Position numbers and translations under genes: made by a program | Notes under the pieces: model-generated | What the model saw: only the letters and a program-made list of their open reading frames with translations | What the model was told of the DNA's origin: nothing | Database searches by the model: none | Assembly: GCA_038239485.1 (NCBI GenBank) | Contig: JBBSET010000011.1 | Location: forward strand, 1 to 64,000 | Length of the DNA: 64,000 bases | Reading direction: 5' to 3' | From: DASQEH01 sp038239485 | GTDB taxonomy: Bacteria > Actinomycetota > Actinomycetes > Propionibacteriales > Nocardioidaceae | Part shown: in pieces, positions 33,903-43,589 of the stretch | How the letters are laid out: each line of letters opens with the position of its first letter | Position numbering within the stretch: the first letter of the stretch is position 1

Positions 33903-33951
33903 GTCCGCGCCGACGCGGACATCCCAAACGCCACCGGCAATCCCTATATTA
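33903..33951 (-). promoter_or_regulatory. Leader hairpin and -10-like element upstream of the acyltransferase gene
   Basis: On the minus strand an AT-rich TAATAT (33951-33946) could serve as a -10, in otherwise GC-rich DNA. Downstream of it GTCCGCG-N4-CGCGGAC (33920-33903) forms a perfect seven-base stem with a tetraloop in the 5' leader, 28 bp before the ATG. No good -35 is visible. Confidence 0.4.
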
Positions 33952-34043
33952 GTCCGCGAAATTGGCCTCACAGGCCGATAGGCGAGACCCTGTGGACGCC
34001 GTGACCTCAGTCGTTCGCCGGAAGGGCCGACGCAGACAAACCT

Positions 34044-34310
34044 TCAGCGAGGCCGGTCCACGTCAACGAAGTCGATGTGGATGTTGCGCTGGCCGCTGAG
34101 TGCCTGAAGCACCGTCCGCAACGCAGTCGCTGTCCGTCCGGCGCGCCCGATCACCCGGCCCAGGTCGTCGGGGTTGACGCGTACCTCCAACGTCTCCCCA
34201 CGACCGGCGAAGCGAGGGTTGCGGCCGCGCTGAGCGCGCGTGCGGACACTCACGTCGTCGGGGAAGCTGACGATGCCCCGGACGAGATGGTCGAGCACCT
34301 CGGTAAGCAC
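34044..34310 (-). CDS. khpA: KH-domain RNA-binding protein (KhpA/YlqC family)
   Basis: An 88-residue single KH-domain protein. The GxxG loop is GRVIGRAGRTATALR near residues 50-65, in the family sequence RVNPDDLGRVIGRAGRTATA. It binds RNA, usually as a dimer or with KhpB, and influences cell elongation and division in some Gram-positive bacteria. The GTG start lies 2 bp after rpsP's stop, as is usual. Downstream, where rimM normally follows, the acyltransferase gene is found. Confidence 0.93.
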   Translation of the reverse strand: MLTEVLDHLVRGIVSFPDDVSVRTRAQRGRNPRFAGRGETLEVRVNPDDLGRVIGRAGRTATALRTVLQALSGQRNIHIDFVDVDRPR

Positions 34311-34312
34311 GC

Positions 34313-34918
34313 TCAGACCTCGGCCGGCTCGGTGTCTGGCGCCTCGGGAGGCATGGTGGTGGCGGGAGCTTCGTCGCTGACCGCGTCGGCTGCAGCACCT
34401 GCGTCGACCGGGGACCTCTCCGCGACAGGGGTCTCGTCCGCCACGACCGTCTCTGCGGGGGCAGCAGCCTCTGCAGGGGCAACAGCCTGTGCAGGGGCCG
34501 CAGGCTGGGTGTCGGGAGCAGTGGCGGCCTTCTTCGTCGTTGTCCTGCGCGCGGTCAAAGCTTCGGCCGAGGGGTCTCCGTGCGAGTCCTTGAGCGCCTC
34601 GTTGAACAGGTCCGCCTTGTCTCGTCGGGGTTCGGCCACCTTCATGGGTGGCGGGGCGTCCTCGCCCCTGAACTTCTGCCAGTCGCCGGTGACCTTGAGG
34701 ATGGCGGTCACCGGCTCGCTTGGCTGAGCGCCCACGCCGAGCCAGTACTGGGCACGGTCGGAGTCGACCTCGATGAAGCTCGGGTCCTCCTTCGGGTGGT
34801 ACTTGCCGATCTCTTCGATCACGCGTCCATCACGCTTGGTACGGGCGTCGGCGACGACGATGCGGTAGTACGGTGCACGGATCTTGCCCATGCGCTTGAG
34901 CCTGATCTTGACGGCCAC
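34313..34918 (-). CDS. rpsP: 30S ribosomal protein S16 with an Ala/Pro-rich tail
   Basis: The first 100 residues are canonical S16: VKIRLKRMGKIRAPYYRIVV, RDGRVIEEIGKYHPKEDPS and YWLGVGAQPSEPV. About 100 further residues are rich in Ala, Pro, Thr and Glu (for example QAVAPAEAAAPAETVVADE), giving 201 in all; S16 tails are common in actinobacteria and this one is on the long side. GTG 34918 has AAGGAGA ten bases upstream. Start of the rpsP-KH part of the cluster. Confidence 0.95.
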   Translation of the reverse strand: MAVKIRLKRMGKIRAPYYRIVVADARTKRDGRVIEEIGKYHPKEDPSFIEVDSDRAQYWLGVGAQPSEPVTAILKVTGDWQKFRGEDAPPPMKVAEPRRDKADLFNEALKDSHGDPSAEALTARRTTTKKAATAPDTQPAAPAQAVAPAEAAAPAETVVADETPVAERSPVDAGAAADAVSDEAPATTMPPEAPDTEPAEV

Positions 34919-35271
34919 GGGTGTGGTGTCTCCTTGATGTCTGATGGGGTGGCGAGCGTGGTACCGAGGTGGGTTCACGGTGACGTCGCGGGGGATTCGC
35001 ATCAGCCGGGTGAGAGGGCCCGGCACGATCCGAAGTCGCGTACCAGTATGCCAGACCACCCCCACGTGGCCTATTTGAGCAGGACCCGACGAGCCGCCTG
35101 CCGGACGACGTCGAGCGGCCAGACAGCGTTCTTGTCAGGCGAAGCAGGATTGAACCTGCCTGGGTTGGGGACTAAGCATGTAACAGAGGGCGCAACGCGG
35201 CGCCCTTTCCTGGGCTCCGGCCCAGGACGCAGCGGCGTCGACAGCCAGGTCGGCGTCAGAAGGGCGGGACC
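34919..35271. promoter_or_regulatory. Divergent region rpsP-fdhA with three hairpins
   Basis: This 353-bp gap has no recognisable gene. On the fdhA side three potential stems are found: CAGGC/GCCTG enclosing AGG-ATTGAA-CCT (about 35137-35163), AGGGCGC-N6-GCGCCCT followed by TT (35187-35206), and CCTGGGC-N4-GCCCAGG (35209-35226). The second and third are perfect seven-base stems. They lie 45-135 bp upstream of the fdhA ATG. On the opposite strand GCAGGTTCAATCCTGC resembles a tRNA T-arm with a six-base loop, but no tRNA body is visible. Confidence 0.5.
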
Positions 35272-36501
35272 ATGGCAGACAACAAAGCGGTCGCCTACAT
35301 GGGGACGGGCAAGGTTGAAGTCCAATCGATCGACTACCCGACATTCGAGCTGAAGGACGGTCCGGGTGTGAACCCGGACAACGTCGGTCGCCAGCTTCCC
35401 CACGCCGCGATCATCAAGACCGTCGCCACCAACATCTGTGGCAGCGACCAGCACATGGTGCGCGGACGCACCACCGCCCCCGAGGGCCTCATCTTGGGCC
35501 ACGAGATCACCGGTGAGGTCGTCGAGGTCGGACCCGGTGTCGAGTTCATCAAGGAGGGCGACCTCGTCTCCGTCCCGTTCAACATCGCCTGTGGACGCTG
35601 TCGCAACTGCAAGGAAGGCAAGACGGGCATCTGCCTCAACGTCAACCCGGACCGTCCGGGCTCGGCATACGGGTATGTCGACATGGGTGGTTGGGTGGGT
35701 GGCCAGGCACAGTACGTGGCCGTTCCCTACGCCGACTGGAACCTGCTGAGGTTCCCCGACAAGGACCAGGCGATGGAGAAGATCCTCGACCTGACGATGC
35801 TGTCGGACATCTTCCCCACCGGTTTCCACGGCTGTGTCACTGCCGGCGTCGAGGTCGGGTCGACCGTCTACATCGCCGGCGCCGGACCGGTCGGTCTAGC
35901 AGCGGCGGTCGGTGCACAGCTGCTCGGAGCGGCCGCGGTCATCGTGGCGGACCTCAACGAGGAACGGCTCGCCCAGGCCCGCAGCTTCGGCTGCGAGACC
36001 GTGGACGTGTCCAAGGGTGACCCGAAGGACCAGATCGAGCAGATCCTCGGCGTACCCGAGGTCGACTGCGCCGTCGACGCCGTCGGGTTCGAGGCCCGCG
36101 GCCATGGTGGCAGCTCGGGCGACGAGATGCCGGCGACCGTGCTGAACTCGATGATGGACGTCGCCCGCGCAGGTGGTGGGATAGGCATCCCCGGCCTCTA
36201 TGTCACCGGCGACCCCGGCGCCGCCGACGATGCAGCCAAGCAGGGCTCGCTCTCGATCCAGATCGGTCTCGGCTGGTCGAAGTCGCACAGCTTCATGACC
36301 GGCCAGTGCCCGGTGATGAAGTACCACCGCGGCCTGATGATGGCGATCCTGCACGACCGTGTCCAGATCGCGAAGGCCGTCAACGCGACGGCCATCACCA
36401 TCGACGACGCTCCTCGTGGATACCGCGAGTTCGACTCGGGCACGGCCAAGAAGTACGTGCTCGACCCGAACGGCTACCTCGGCGCCTCCGACGCCGCCTG
36501 A
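35272..36501 (+). CDS. fdhA: Glutathione-independent formaldehyde dehydrogenase (zinc alcohol dehydrogenase family)
   Basis: A 409-residue NAD-linked, zinc-containing dehydrogenase closest in appearance to the Pseudomonas-type formaldehyde dehydrogenase/dismutase. Catalytic zinc ligands are in NICGSDQHMVRGR and ILGHEITGEV; the structural zinc cysteines are in ACGRCRNCKEGKTGIC; the NAD-binding motif is IAGAGPVGLAAAVGAQLLG. This family oxidises formaldehyde directly, without thiol cofactor, keeping NAD bound. The ATG has AGAAGGG upstream. It is monocistronic, ends in a clear terminator and is convergent with the amidohydrolase gene. Other small aldehydes or alcohols may be substrates. Confidence 0.88.
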   Translation: MADNKAVAYMGTGKVEVQSIDYPTFELKDGPGVNPDNVGRQLPHAAIIKTVATNICGSDQHMVRGRTTAPEGLILGHEITGEVVEVGPGVEFIKEGDLVSVPFNIACGRCRNCKEGKTGICLNVNPDRPGSAYGYVDMGGWVGGQAQYVAVPYADWNLLRFPDKDQAMEKILDLTMLSDIFPTGFHGCVTAGVEVGSTVYIAGAGPVGLAAAVGAQLLGAAAVIVADLNEERLAQARSFGCETVDVSKGDPKDQIEQILGVPEVDCAVDAVGFEARGHGGSSGDEMPATVLNSMMDVARAGGGIGIPGLYVTGDPGAADDAAKQGSLSIQIGLGWSKSHSFMTGQCPVMKYHRGLMMAILHDRVQIAKAVNATAITIDDAPRGYREFDSGTAKKYVLDPNGYLGASDAA

Positions 36502-36520
36502 CGCCTGAGCCTCGCCTGAT

Positions 36521-36571
36521 AGATCCGACCGTGGTGCTGTCCTGACACCGCTACGGTCGGATCTTTCTTTG
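36521..36571 (+). terminator. Rho-independent terminator of fdhA
   Basis: AGATCCGACCGT (36521-36532) and ACGGTCGGATCT (36553-36564) form a perfect 12-base stem; GGTG/CACC can extend it inside the 20-base loop. It is followed by TTTCTTT. Being an inverted repeat with A/T flanks it may also stop the convergent amidohydrolase transcript. Confidence 0.92.
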
Positions 36572-36608
36572 TGGCCTGGCCGCTGCAGCGTCAGCCCCAT
36601 GGGACGCC

Positions 36609-37709
36609 TCAGACGATGATCCGGCCCCGCAGCACGATCCGGCTCGGATGCGACAGGACGTGGAGATCAGCGACCGGGTCGGCGTCGTACATCACGAAGT
36701 CCGCCGGGTCACCCTCGTCCAGGCTGGGCCGGCCGAGCCACGACCTCGCCCGCCACGAGGCGGCGGCGAGCGCGTCGACCGGTGCCATGCCGTAGCCGGC
36801 CAGCGTGATCACCTCGTCAGCGATCAAGCCGTGGGAAAGGCTGCCACCCGCGTCGGTCCCCGCGTAGATGGGGACGCCAGCCTCGTACGCCGACCGGATC
36901 GTCTCCTCGCGGCGGGCGAAGAGGGCGCGGATGTGGGTGGCATACTTCGGGAACCGCGCCTCGCCCGCAGCCGCGTAGCTGGGGAAGTTCTCCAGCTGTT
37001 TGACGGTCGGCACGAGTGCCACCCCGCGGGTGGCCATGTCATTGATCAGGTCGGCGGACAGACCGGTGCCGTGCTCGATGCAGTCGATTCCAGCCGCCAA
37101 AAGATCCGGGAGCGCCTCCTCGCCGAAGACATGAGCCGTGACTCGCGCCCCGTGCTGATGAGCCGCGTCGATGGCTGACTCCAGGGCGTCCCTGGGCCAG
37201 CTCGGGAGCAGGTCGCCGGCGTCGCGATCGATCCAGTCGCCGACCAGCTTGATCCAGCCGTCGCCTCGTTCTGCCTCGTCGATGACGTAGGCGGTGAGCT
37301 CGTCCGGCTCGAGCTCGTGCGCGAAGTTTCGGATGTACCGCTTCGAGCGGGCCAGATGCCGCCCAGCCCTGATCACGCGGGGCAAGTCGTCGCGGTCGTC
37401 GATCCAGCGGGTGTCGGCAGCCGACCCGGCGTCGCGGATCAGTAACGTCCCGGCGTCGCGGTCCGTCAGCGCCTGCTGCTCGCTGACCTCGTCGGGCACT
37501 GCTCCGTGCTCGTCGAGACCGATGTGGCAGTGGGCGTCCACCAGACCGGGGACGATCCACCCCTCGCCGGCAAGCTCCGCCCCGGACCGCGGCTGATAGC
37601 TGATCCGCCCGTCGACGACGTAGACATCCCTGTGCTCCCCGCCAGGGAGCACTGGTCCGGCAACGCGGAACGGCGTACCTGTCGTGAGTCCACCACTCGA
37701 CCGGGTCAC
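36609..37709 (-). CDS. Amidohydrolase family protein (imidazolonepropionase/prolidase-like)
   Basis: A 366-residue metal-dependent hydrolase. The beta-sandwich N-terminus leads to GLVDAHCHIGLD (metal HxH, near residue 60), then VTAHVFGEEAL and CIEHGTGL with metal histidines and the catalytic Asp in IYAGTDAGGSLSHG. No signal peptide. Such enzymes hydrolyse cyclic amides, dipeptides or organophosphorus-like bonds; the actual substrate cannot be told. The GTG start has no strong Shine-Dalgarno. It lies between fdhA (convergent) and ffh (27 bp upstream, same strand). Confidence 0.82.
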   Translation of the reverse strand: MTRSSGGLTTGTPFRVAGPVLPGGEHRDVYVVDGRISYQPRSGAELAGEGWIVPGLVDAHCHIGLDEHGAVPDEVSEQQALTDRDAGTLLIRDAGSAADTRWIDDRDDLPRVIRAGRHLARSKRYIRNFAHELEPDELTAYVIDEAERGDGWIKLVGDWIDRDAGDLLPSWPRDALESAIDAAHQHGARVTAHVFGEEALPDLLAAGIDCIEHGTGLSADLINDMATRGVALVPTVKQLENFPSYAAAGEARFPKYATHIRALFARREETIRSAYEAGVPIYAGTDAGGSLSHGLIADEVITLAGYGMAPVDALAAASWRARSWLGRPSLDEGDPADFVMYDADPVADLHVLSHPSRIVLRGRIIV

Positions 37710-37736
37710 CCGCGCGAGGCTACCGGACGGGGCTCG

Positions 37737-39305
<1,569 letters not shown>

Positions 39306-39499
39306 GGGTGGGCTGGTCCTTGGAATCAGGCGACGATGTCGAGGGTCTGGGACATGGGTTTCGTCGCACAGACTACCCGCGCCCGCGCCGTCGCTCCCAA
39401 TCATCGCTACCGGGGATGCGGTCGGGACCCCCCTCGTGGCCGACGCAGGTTGCCTCGTCTGCGACAGGGAACGCTTGTGTCCGAGCGGGCGTGAGAGGA

Positions 39500-39511
39500 G
39501 TATCCGGATAC
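39500..39511. promoter_or_regulatory. Perfect 12-bp palindrome upstream of the VOC gene
   Basis: GTATCCGGATAC is a perfect palindrome centred 30 bp upstream of the VOC-family ATG at 39536, in a short promoter-like region between divergent ffh and this gene. It is a plausible operator; I know no specific regulator with this site. Confidence 0.4.
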
Positions 39512-39535
39512 GTACGCAACACGTGGGAGGTCGAC

Positions 39536-39922
39536 ATGTTGACGGAGCCGGTAATCACCACCATTCTGCAGGTCCGAGACGGTTCCGCGGCCGTGCAGTT
39601 CTACCGTGACAGTCTCGGATTGGATCATCGGGGGCGCAACAGTGAGGGTCAGGAGATGTTCGCTCTCGCGGGCGGTTCGGGCCTGGCGTTGATGCCATCG
39701 CCGGATGCCGCACCGACAGGCCGCACGGAACTGTCGTTCGAGGTACCCGACATCGTCGCGGAGATCCGCAACCTGCAGGACCATGGGGTGACATTCGCCG
39801 ACTACGATCTGCCCGGCTTGAAGACGGTGGAGCACGTGTGTGTGCTGGGCTCGGAGAAGGCAGCCTGGTTCGAGGACCCCGACGGCAACGTCCTCTGCCT
39901 GCACGAACCCCTGGCTGAATGA
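39536..39922 (+). CDS. VOC-superfamily (glyoxalase/bleomycin-resistance-like) protein
   Basis: A 128-residue protein of two beta-alpha-beta-beta-beta modules. VRDGSAAVQFYRDSLGLDHR and WFEDPDGNVLCLHEP are the family signatures; the Glu of the second module is a likely metal ligand. VOC proteins include lactoylglutathione lyases, dioxygenases and drug-binding proteins; which applies here is not resolvable. GGGAGG five bases upstream makes ATG 39536 firm. It diverges from ffh and converges with glnD, so it is a single-gene unit. Confidence 0.85.
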   Translation: MLTEPVITTILQVRDGSAAVQFYRDSLGLDHRGRNSEGQEMFALAGGSGLALMPSPDAAPTGRTELSFEVPDIVAEIRNLQDHGVTFADYDLPGLKTVEHVCVLGSEKAAWFEDPDGNVLCLHEPLAE

Positions 39923-40000
39923 CACCCTGAGAGGATCGGCGCTGTGCCTCGGACGAGCGAGCGCGCCAGGGCCGCCCGATACACGGACTTTCATCGTCAG

Positions 40001-41728
40001 CTAGTGGTGACGTCCCACGCGTGGGACCGGTGGCGAGATCGACGCGGATCGGCCCGCCCCATTGGTACTGGGCGTCGATGTGGCGTTCATGTGCTGGTGC
40101 CGTCGGACCCGCTCGACCAGCGTGTCGAGCAGCTGCTTGCGCCAGGGGGACCAAGCCTTCGGACCGGTGGCCAGGGCGTCAGCCTCGGTCAACACGGCCA
40201 GCAGCTCGAGGGTCGACACGTCCCCTACCTGGCGAGACACCGTCTCGACCGTCGCGGGGTCGTCGAGGTCGCGGGTCGTCGCGGCGTCGATCAACGTCAG
40301 ATGGTGGCGTACCAGCCTCGACACGATCGCGACGTCTCGGGCGAGGAAGCCGATCCGGCTGGCAACCTCCCAGGCGATCAGTTCGCCGATCTCGCTGTGG
40401 TCGCCGTCGTCACCCTTGCCGATGTCGTGCAGCAGAGCGGCAACGACCAGCAGGTCGGGCCGGTCGACCCGAGTGGCCAGTGGCGAGGCCTCCACACAGG
40501 TCTGGACCAAGTGCCGGTCGACGGTGAACCGGTGCACAGGCGACTGCGGCGCCAAGTGCCTGACGCGCTTCCACTCCGGGATCATCGCCTCGACGACGCC
40601 ATACTGGTCCAGGCTCTCCCACACGTCGACGAGCGGTGGGCCGGACCCGAGCAGCCGGGTGAAGAGGGCCCGGCCCTCGGCCGGCCACGGCACGGGCATG
40701 GTCACCAGCTCACGGCTCAACCGGGCAGCGGCTGAGTCGGTGAGCACCAGGTCCCGAGACGCGGCGGCCTCGGCCGCACGCAGCCCCAGTAGGGGGTCGA
40801 GGCGTGGCTGTGCGCGCTCGGTCAGAACGACCTCGCCCCGGTAGGCCCCGACGCCTGGAGCGACCATGTCGAGCACCGGACGACGGGGACCGACCGAGCG
40901 AGCCGGGGTCAGCATCCAGTCGACATTGCGCAGCGACACAGAGGCAAGGTGGGCGATCGCGCGTCCCGTGGTGATCAGGGACGACCGCAGCGCATCGGCG
41001 CCGGGCAGTCCGCAGCGCAGCGCCACCTCGGCCGCGTAGTCGGCCACCAGCCGGTCAGTGCGACGCCCTGTCGTCTCCTGCAGGGCGTCGCGCACCTCCA
41101 GCAGCTGGTTGCTCAGCCGCTCGAGCTCGGCTGCGGGGACGTCGATCAGCCAGCTCGCCAGCATGGCGCGGAGCAGCGCGACGTCCCGCATCCCTCCGTG
41201 CGCGTCCTTGAGGTCCGGAGTGGTCGAGTGGGAGAGGTCGCCGACCCGCTCCCACCGGGCCCGGGTGTGCTCGGCAAGCAGCGGCAGCCGGCGCTTGGCG
41301 GCCCGCCGCCAGTCCGCGAGGATCGTGCTGCGGGTGGCCATCGTCAGCGCCGGGTCACCGGACACGTGCCGGATGTTCAGCAGGCCGAGCGCGACCCGCA
41401 GATCGTCGGAGGCTGCTGCTCGCAGCTCGCTCTCGGTCCGCACGGAATGGTCCAGCGCGACGTTGGCGTCCCACAAGGGATACCACAGCTTCCCCGCCAG
41501 CCCGCCCAGCAACGACTCGTCGTAACGGTCGCTCGCCAGCAGGACGACATCGAGGTCGCTTTGAGGCGACAGCTCACCGCGGCCGTAGCCACCGACCGCG
41601 ACGACGGCTGCGCCCGTAGCGGGAAGCTCCAGACTGGCGACAGCCTGGTCCCATAACGAGCGCAGCCGAACGTCAGCTGCCTCGGCGCGAGAGCGTCGTT
41701 GCTCAGACCGCGTCGGTGTCTTTGTCAC
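40001..41728 (-). CDS. glnD: Short GlnD (PII nucleotidylyltransferase) lacking ACT domains
   Basis: A 575-residue GlnD. The nucleotidyltransferase motif VAVGGYGRGELSPQSDLDVVLL (Gly-x-Gly and Asp-x-Asp) is near residue 50; the HD hydrolase domain has VVAALLHDIGKGDDGDHSEI. After LTEADALATGPKAWSPWR and about 40 more residues the frame ends, so the two C-terminal ACT domains that sense glutamine in the 800-900 residue relatives are missing. The last 30 residues look unrelated. In actinobacteria GlnD adenylylates PII. The GTG start overlaps glnB by 26 bp. Whether this short form is active is unclear. Confidence 0.85.
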   Translation of the reverse strand: MTKTPTRSEQRRSRAEAADVRLRSLWDQAVASLELPATGAAVVAVGGYGRGELSPQSDLDVVLLASDRYDESLLGGLAGKLWYPLWDANVALDHSVRTESELRAAASDDLRVALGLLNIRHVSGDPALTMATRSTILADWRRAAKRRLPLLAEHTRARWERVGDLSHSTTPDLKDAHGGMRDVALLRAMLASWLIDVPAAELERLSNQLLEVRDALQETTGRRTDRLVADYAAEVALRCGLPGADALRSSLITTGRAIAHLASVSLRNVDWMLTPARSVGPRRPVLDMVAPGVGAYRGEVVLTERAQPRLDPLLGLRAAEAAASRDLVLTDSAAARLSRELVTMPVPWPAEGRALFTRLLGSGPPLVDVWESLDQYGVVEAMIPEWKRVRHLAPQSPVHRFTVDRHLVQTCVEASPLATRVDRPDLLVVAALLHDIGKGDDGDHSEIGELIAWEVASRIGFLARDVAIVSRLVRHHLTLIDAATTRDLDDPATVETVSRQVGDVSTLELLAVLTEADALATGPKAWSPWRKQLLDTLVERVRRHQHMNATSTPSTNGAGRSASISPPVPRVGRHH

Positions 41729-42041
41729 CAGTGCGGATCCTCAGGACGGACTCGATCGGACTGACCCACACTTTTCCGTCGCCGATGCGGCCGGTGTGGG
41801 CACTCTTGGTGATGACACCGACGATGTCGGCGACCTCATCGTCTTGAATCACGATCTCCAGCCGGACCTTGGGGATGAGCGAGATGTCGTACTCCGCCCC
41901 GCGGTAGACCTCGGTGTGGCCCTTCTGTCGGCCGTACCCACTCGCCTCGGTGACCGGCATGCCGGTCACCCCGAAGGTCTCGAGCGCGGCCCTCACATCT
42001 TCGAGCTTGTGCGGCTTGATGACCGCCGTCACGAGTTTCAT
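41703..42041 (-). CDS. glnB: Nitrogen regulatory PII protein (GlnB/GlnK)
   Basis: A 112-residue PII. The T-loop carries Tyr51 in GHTEVYRGAEYDISLIPKVR, the residue adenylylated or uridylylated by GlnD; GRIGDGKVWVSPIESVLRIR is the nucleotide-binding C-loop signature. PII integrates 2-oxoglutarate, ATP/ADP and nitrogen status and binds AmtB. The ATG overlaps the amt stop (ATGA), and glnD starts inside the glnB end: a compact amt-glnB-glnD unit. Confidence 0.96.
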   Translation of the reverse strand: MKLVTAVIKPHKLEDVRAALETFGVTGMPVTEASGYGRQKGHTEVYRGAEYDISLIPKVRLEIVIQDDEVADIVGVITKSAHTGRIGDGKVWVSPIESVLRIRTGDKDTDAV

Positions 42042-43381
42042 GCGTCCACACTCTCCATATCGCTGGTGTCGGTAGCAGCCGCGGTGGAGGTGCGAGTACC
42101 ACCGAAGCCCTGGTGCAGTTCGTAGCCGGTCTCCGCGTGCTCGGTCTGGTCGATACCGGTGAGCTCGTCCTCCTCACTGATGCGGAAGCCCATGGTCATG
42201 TCGATGAGCTTGCCGATAATGAACGCGACGACGAACGAGAAGGTACCAACGACCAGAACTGCCGTCGTCTGCTTGCCCAGCAGCTGCAGGCCGACCTGAC
42301 CCCCGCCGTACAACAGGCCGGTGGCTCCGGCGGCACTCGAGGGCGCTGCGAGGAAGCCGATCGCGACGGAGCCGAAGGCACCACCGACGAGGTGGACACC
42401 GACGACGTCGAGCGAGTCGTCGAAGCCGAACTTGTACTTGAGCCCGACGGTGTAGGCACAGATGGCACCGGCGATCAGGCCGAGGAAGATGGCGCCCATC
42501 GGCGTGACTGCCGAACACGAGGGGGTGATCGCGACCAGGCCTGTGACAGCGCCCGAAGCAGCGCCCAGCGTGGTGGCGTGCCCGTCTCGGAACTTCTCCA
42601 CGATGAGCCAGCCGAGCATGGCGGTGGCGGTGGCAACCTGGGTGTTCATGAAGGCCATCGCGGCGAGACCGTTGGCCCCGAGCGCGGAACCCGCGTTGAA
42701 CCCGAACCAGCCGAACCACAGGAGTGCGGCGCCCAGCATGACGAAGGGCACGTTGTGGGGACGCATCGGGTCACGCGGCCAGCCGATGCGCTTGCCGAGG
42801 ACGATCGCGAGAGCCAGACCGGCAGCACCGGCATCCACGTGCACGGCGGTTCCACCAGCGAAGTCGATCACGCCCCAGTGGGCGAGGAAGCCGGCGCCAT
42901 TCCCGTTGGCGTCACCGAAGCCGAACACCCAGTGCGCGACCGGGAAGTAGCAGATCGCGACCCAGAGGGCGACGAAGACGGCCCAGGCGGAGAACTTGAC
43001 CCGGTCGGCGATAGCACCGCTGATCAGCGCCGGGGTGATGACGGCGAACATCAGCTGGAAGGCAGCGAACACCAGCAGCGGGATCGGGTAGTCACCGCCG
43101 TTGATGGCACCGAGGTTGAGGGTGTTGGAGAGTCCGAGCTGGCTGAAGTCTCCGATGATCCAGCTCGCATGGCTGGAGGTGCCGAAGCTGAGGGAGAACC
43201 CGTAGAGGACCCACAGAGGAGTGACGATGCCGATGGTCAAGATGCTCATCATGAGCATGTTGAGCACGGACTTGGAGCGGACCATACCGCCGTAGAAGAA
43301 CGCGAGGCCGGGCGTCATGAGCAGCACGAGGGCCGAGCTGCAGAGCACCCAGGCTGTATCGCCGGTGTCGAGATGAGGCAT
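42038..43381 (-). CDS. amt: Ammonium transporter Amt
   Basis: A 447-residue Amt/AmtB channel with eleven membrane helices (from TAWVLCSSALVLLMTPGLAFFYG on). Twin-His region and signature FGFGDANGNGAGFLAHWGVIDFAGGTAVH are split here as WVFGFGDANGNGAGFLAHWG plus VIDFAGGTAVHVDAG. The late helix has GVHLVGGAFGSVAIGFLA. ATG 43381 has AAGGA seven bases upstream; an in-frame TTG 30 bases earlier is less likely. The acidic C-tail (RISEEDELTGIDQTEHAE) is where PII usually docks. Confidence 0.96.
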   Translation of the reverse strand: MPHLDTGDTAWVLCSSALVLLMTPGLAFFYGGMVRSKSVLNMLMMSILTIGIVTPLWVLYGFSLSFGTSSHASWIIGDFSQLGLSNTLNLGAINGGDYPIPLLVFAAFQLMFAVITPALISGAIADRVKFSAWAVFVALWVAICYFPVAHWVFGFGDANGNGAGFLAHWGVIDFAGGTAVHVDAGAAGLALAIVLGKRIGWPRDPMRPHNVPFVMLGAALLWFGWFGFNAGSALGANGLAAMAFMNTQVATATAMLGWLIVEKFRDGHATTLGAASGAVTGLVAITPSCSAVTPMGAIFLGLIAGAICAYTVGLKYKFGFDDSLDVVGVHLVGGAFGSVAIGFLAAPSSAAGATGLLYGGGQVGLQLLGKQTTAVLVVGTFSFVVAFIIGKLIDMTMGFRISEEDELTGIDQTEHAETGYELHQGFGGTRTSTAAATDTSDMESVDA

Positions 43382-43484
43382 CTGTGGATCCTTGTCTTGC
43401 GATGGGGGCAAGGAAGTACCGAGGACCGCTTCGTTGCGGCGTTTCGAGACTGCTGCCGCGACGTTTCGGCCAGGGGTGCCCTAC

Positions 43485-43520
43485 GTTGCGCGCTTGTGAC
43501 ACTTACGAACGATGTGTTAC
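43485..43520 (-). promoter_or_regulatory. GlnR-like box upstream of the amt-glnB-glnD operon
   Basis: Reading toward amt, GTAAC (43520-43516) is followed 15 bp later by GTCAC (43500-43496)-N6-GCAAC (43489-43485). GTCAC-N6-GCAAC fits a GlnR half-pair (GTnAC-N6-GAAAC) with one change; the upstream GTAAC is about two bases off the textbook spacing. The block is 105-140 bp upstream of amt, where GlnR normally binds in actinobacteria. Confidence 0.45.
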
Positions 43521-43589
43521 AGCGCCGTGAACGAGTACGACCGCGGTGCCGGCGCTGCAACGCCTGTAGGCAGGCCACATACTGGGTGT

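Noticed and set aside
35137..35163. tRNA-like T-arm on the minus strand (GCAGGTTCAATCCTGC)
   Set aside because: The loop has six rather than seven bases and no acceptor, D or anticodon arms can be drawn around it.
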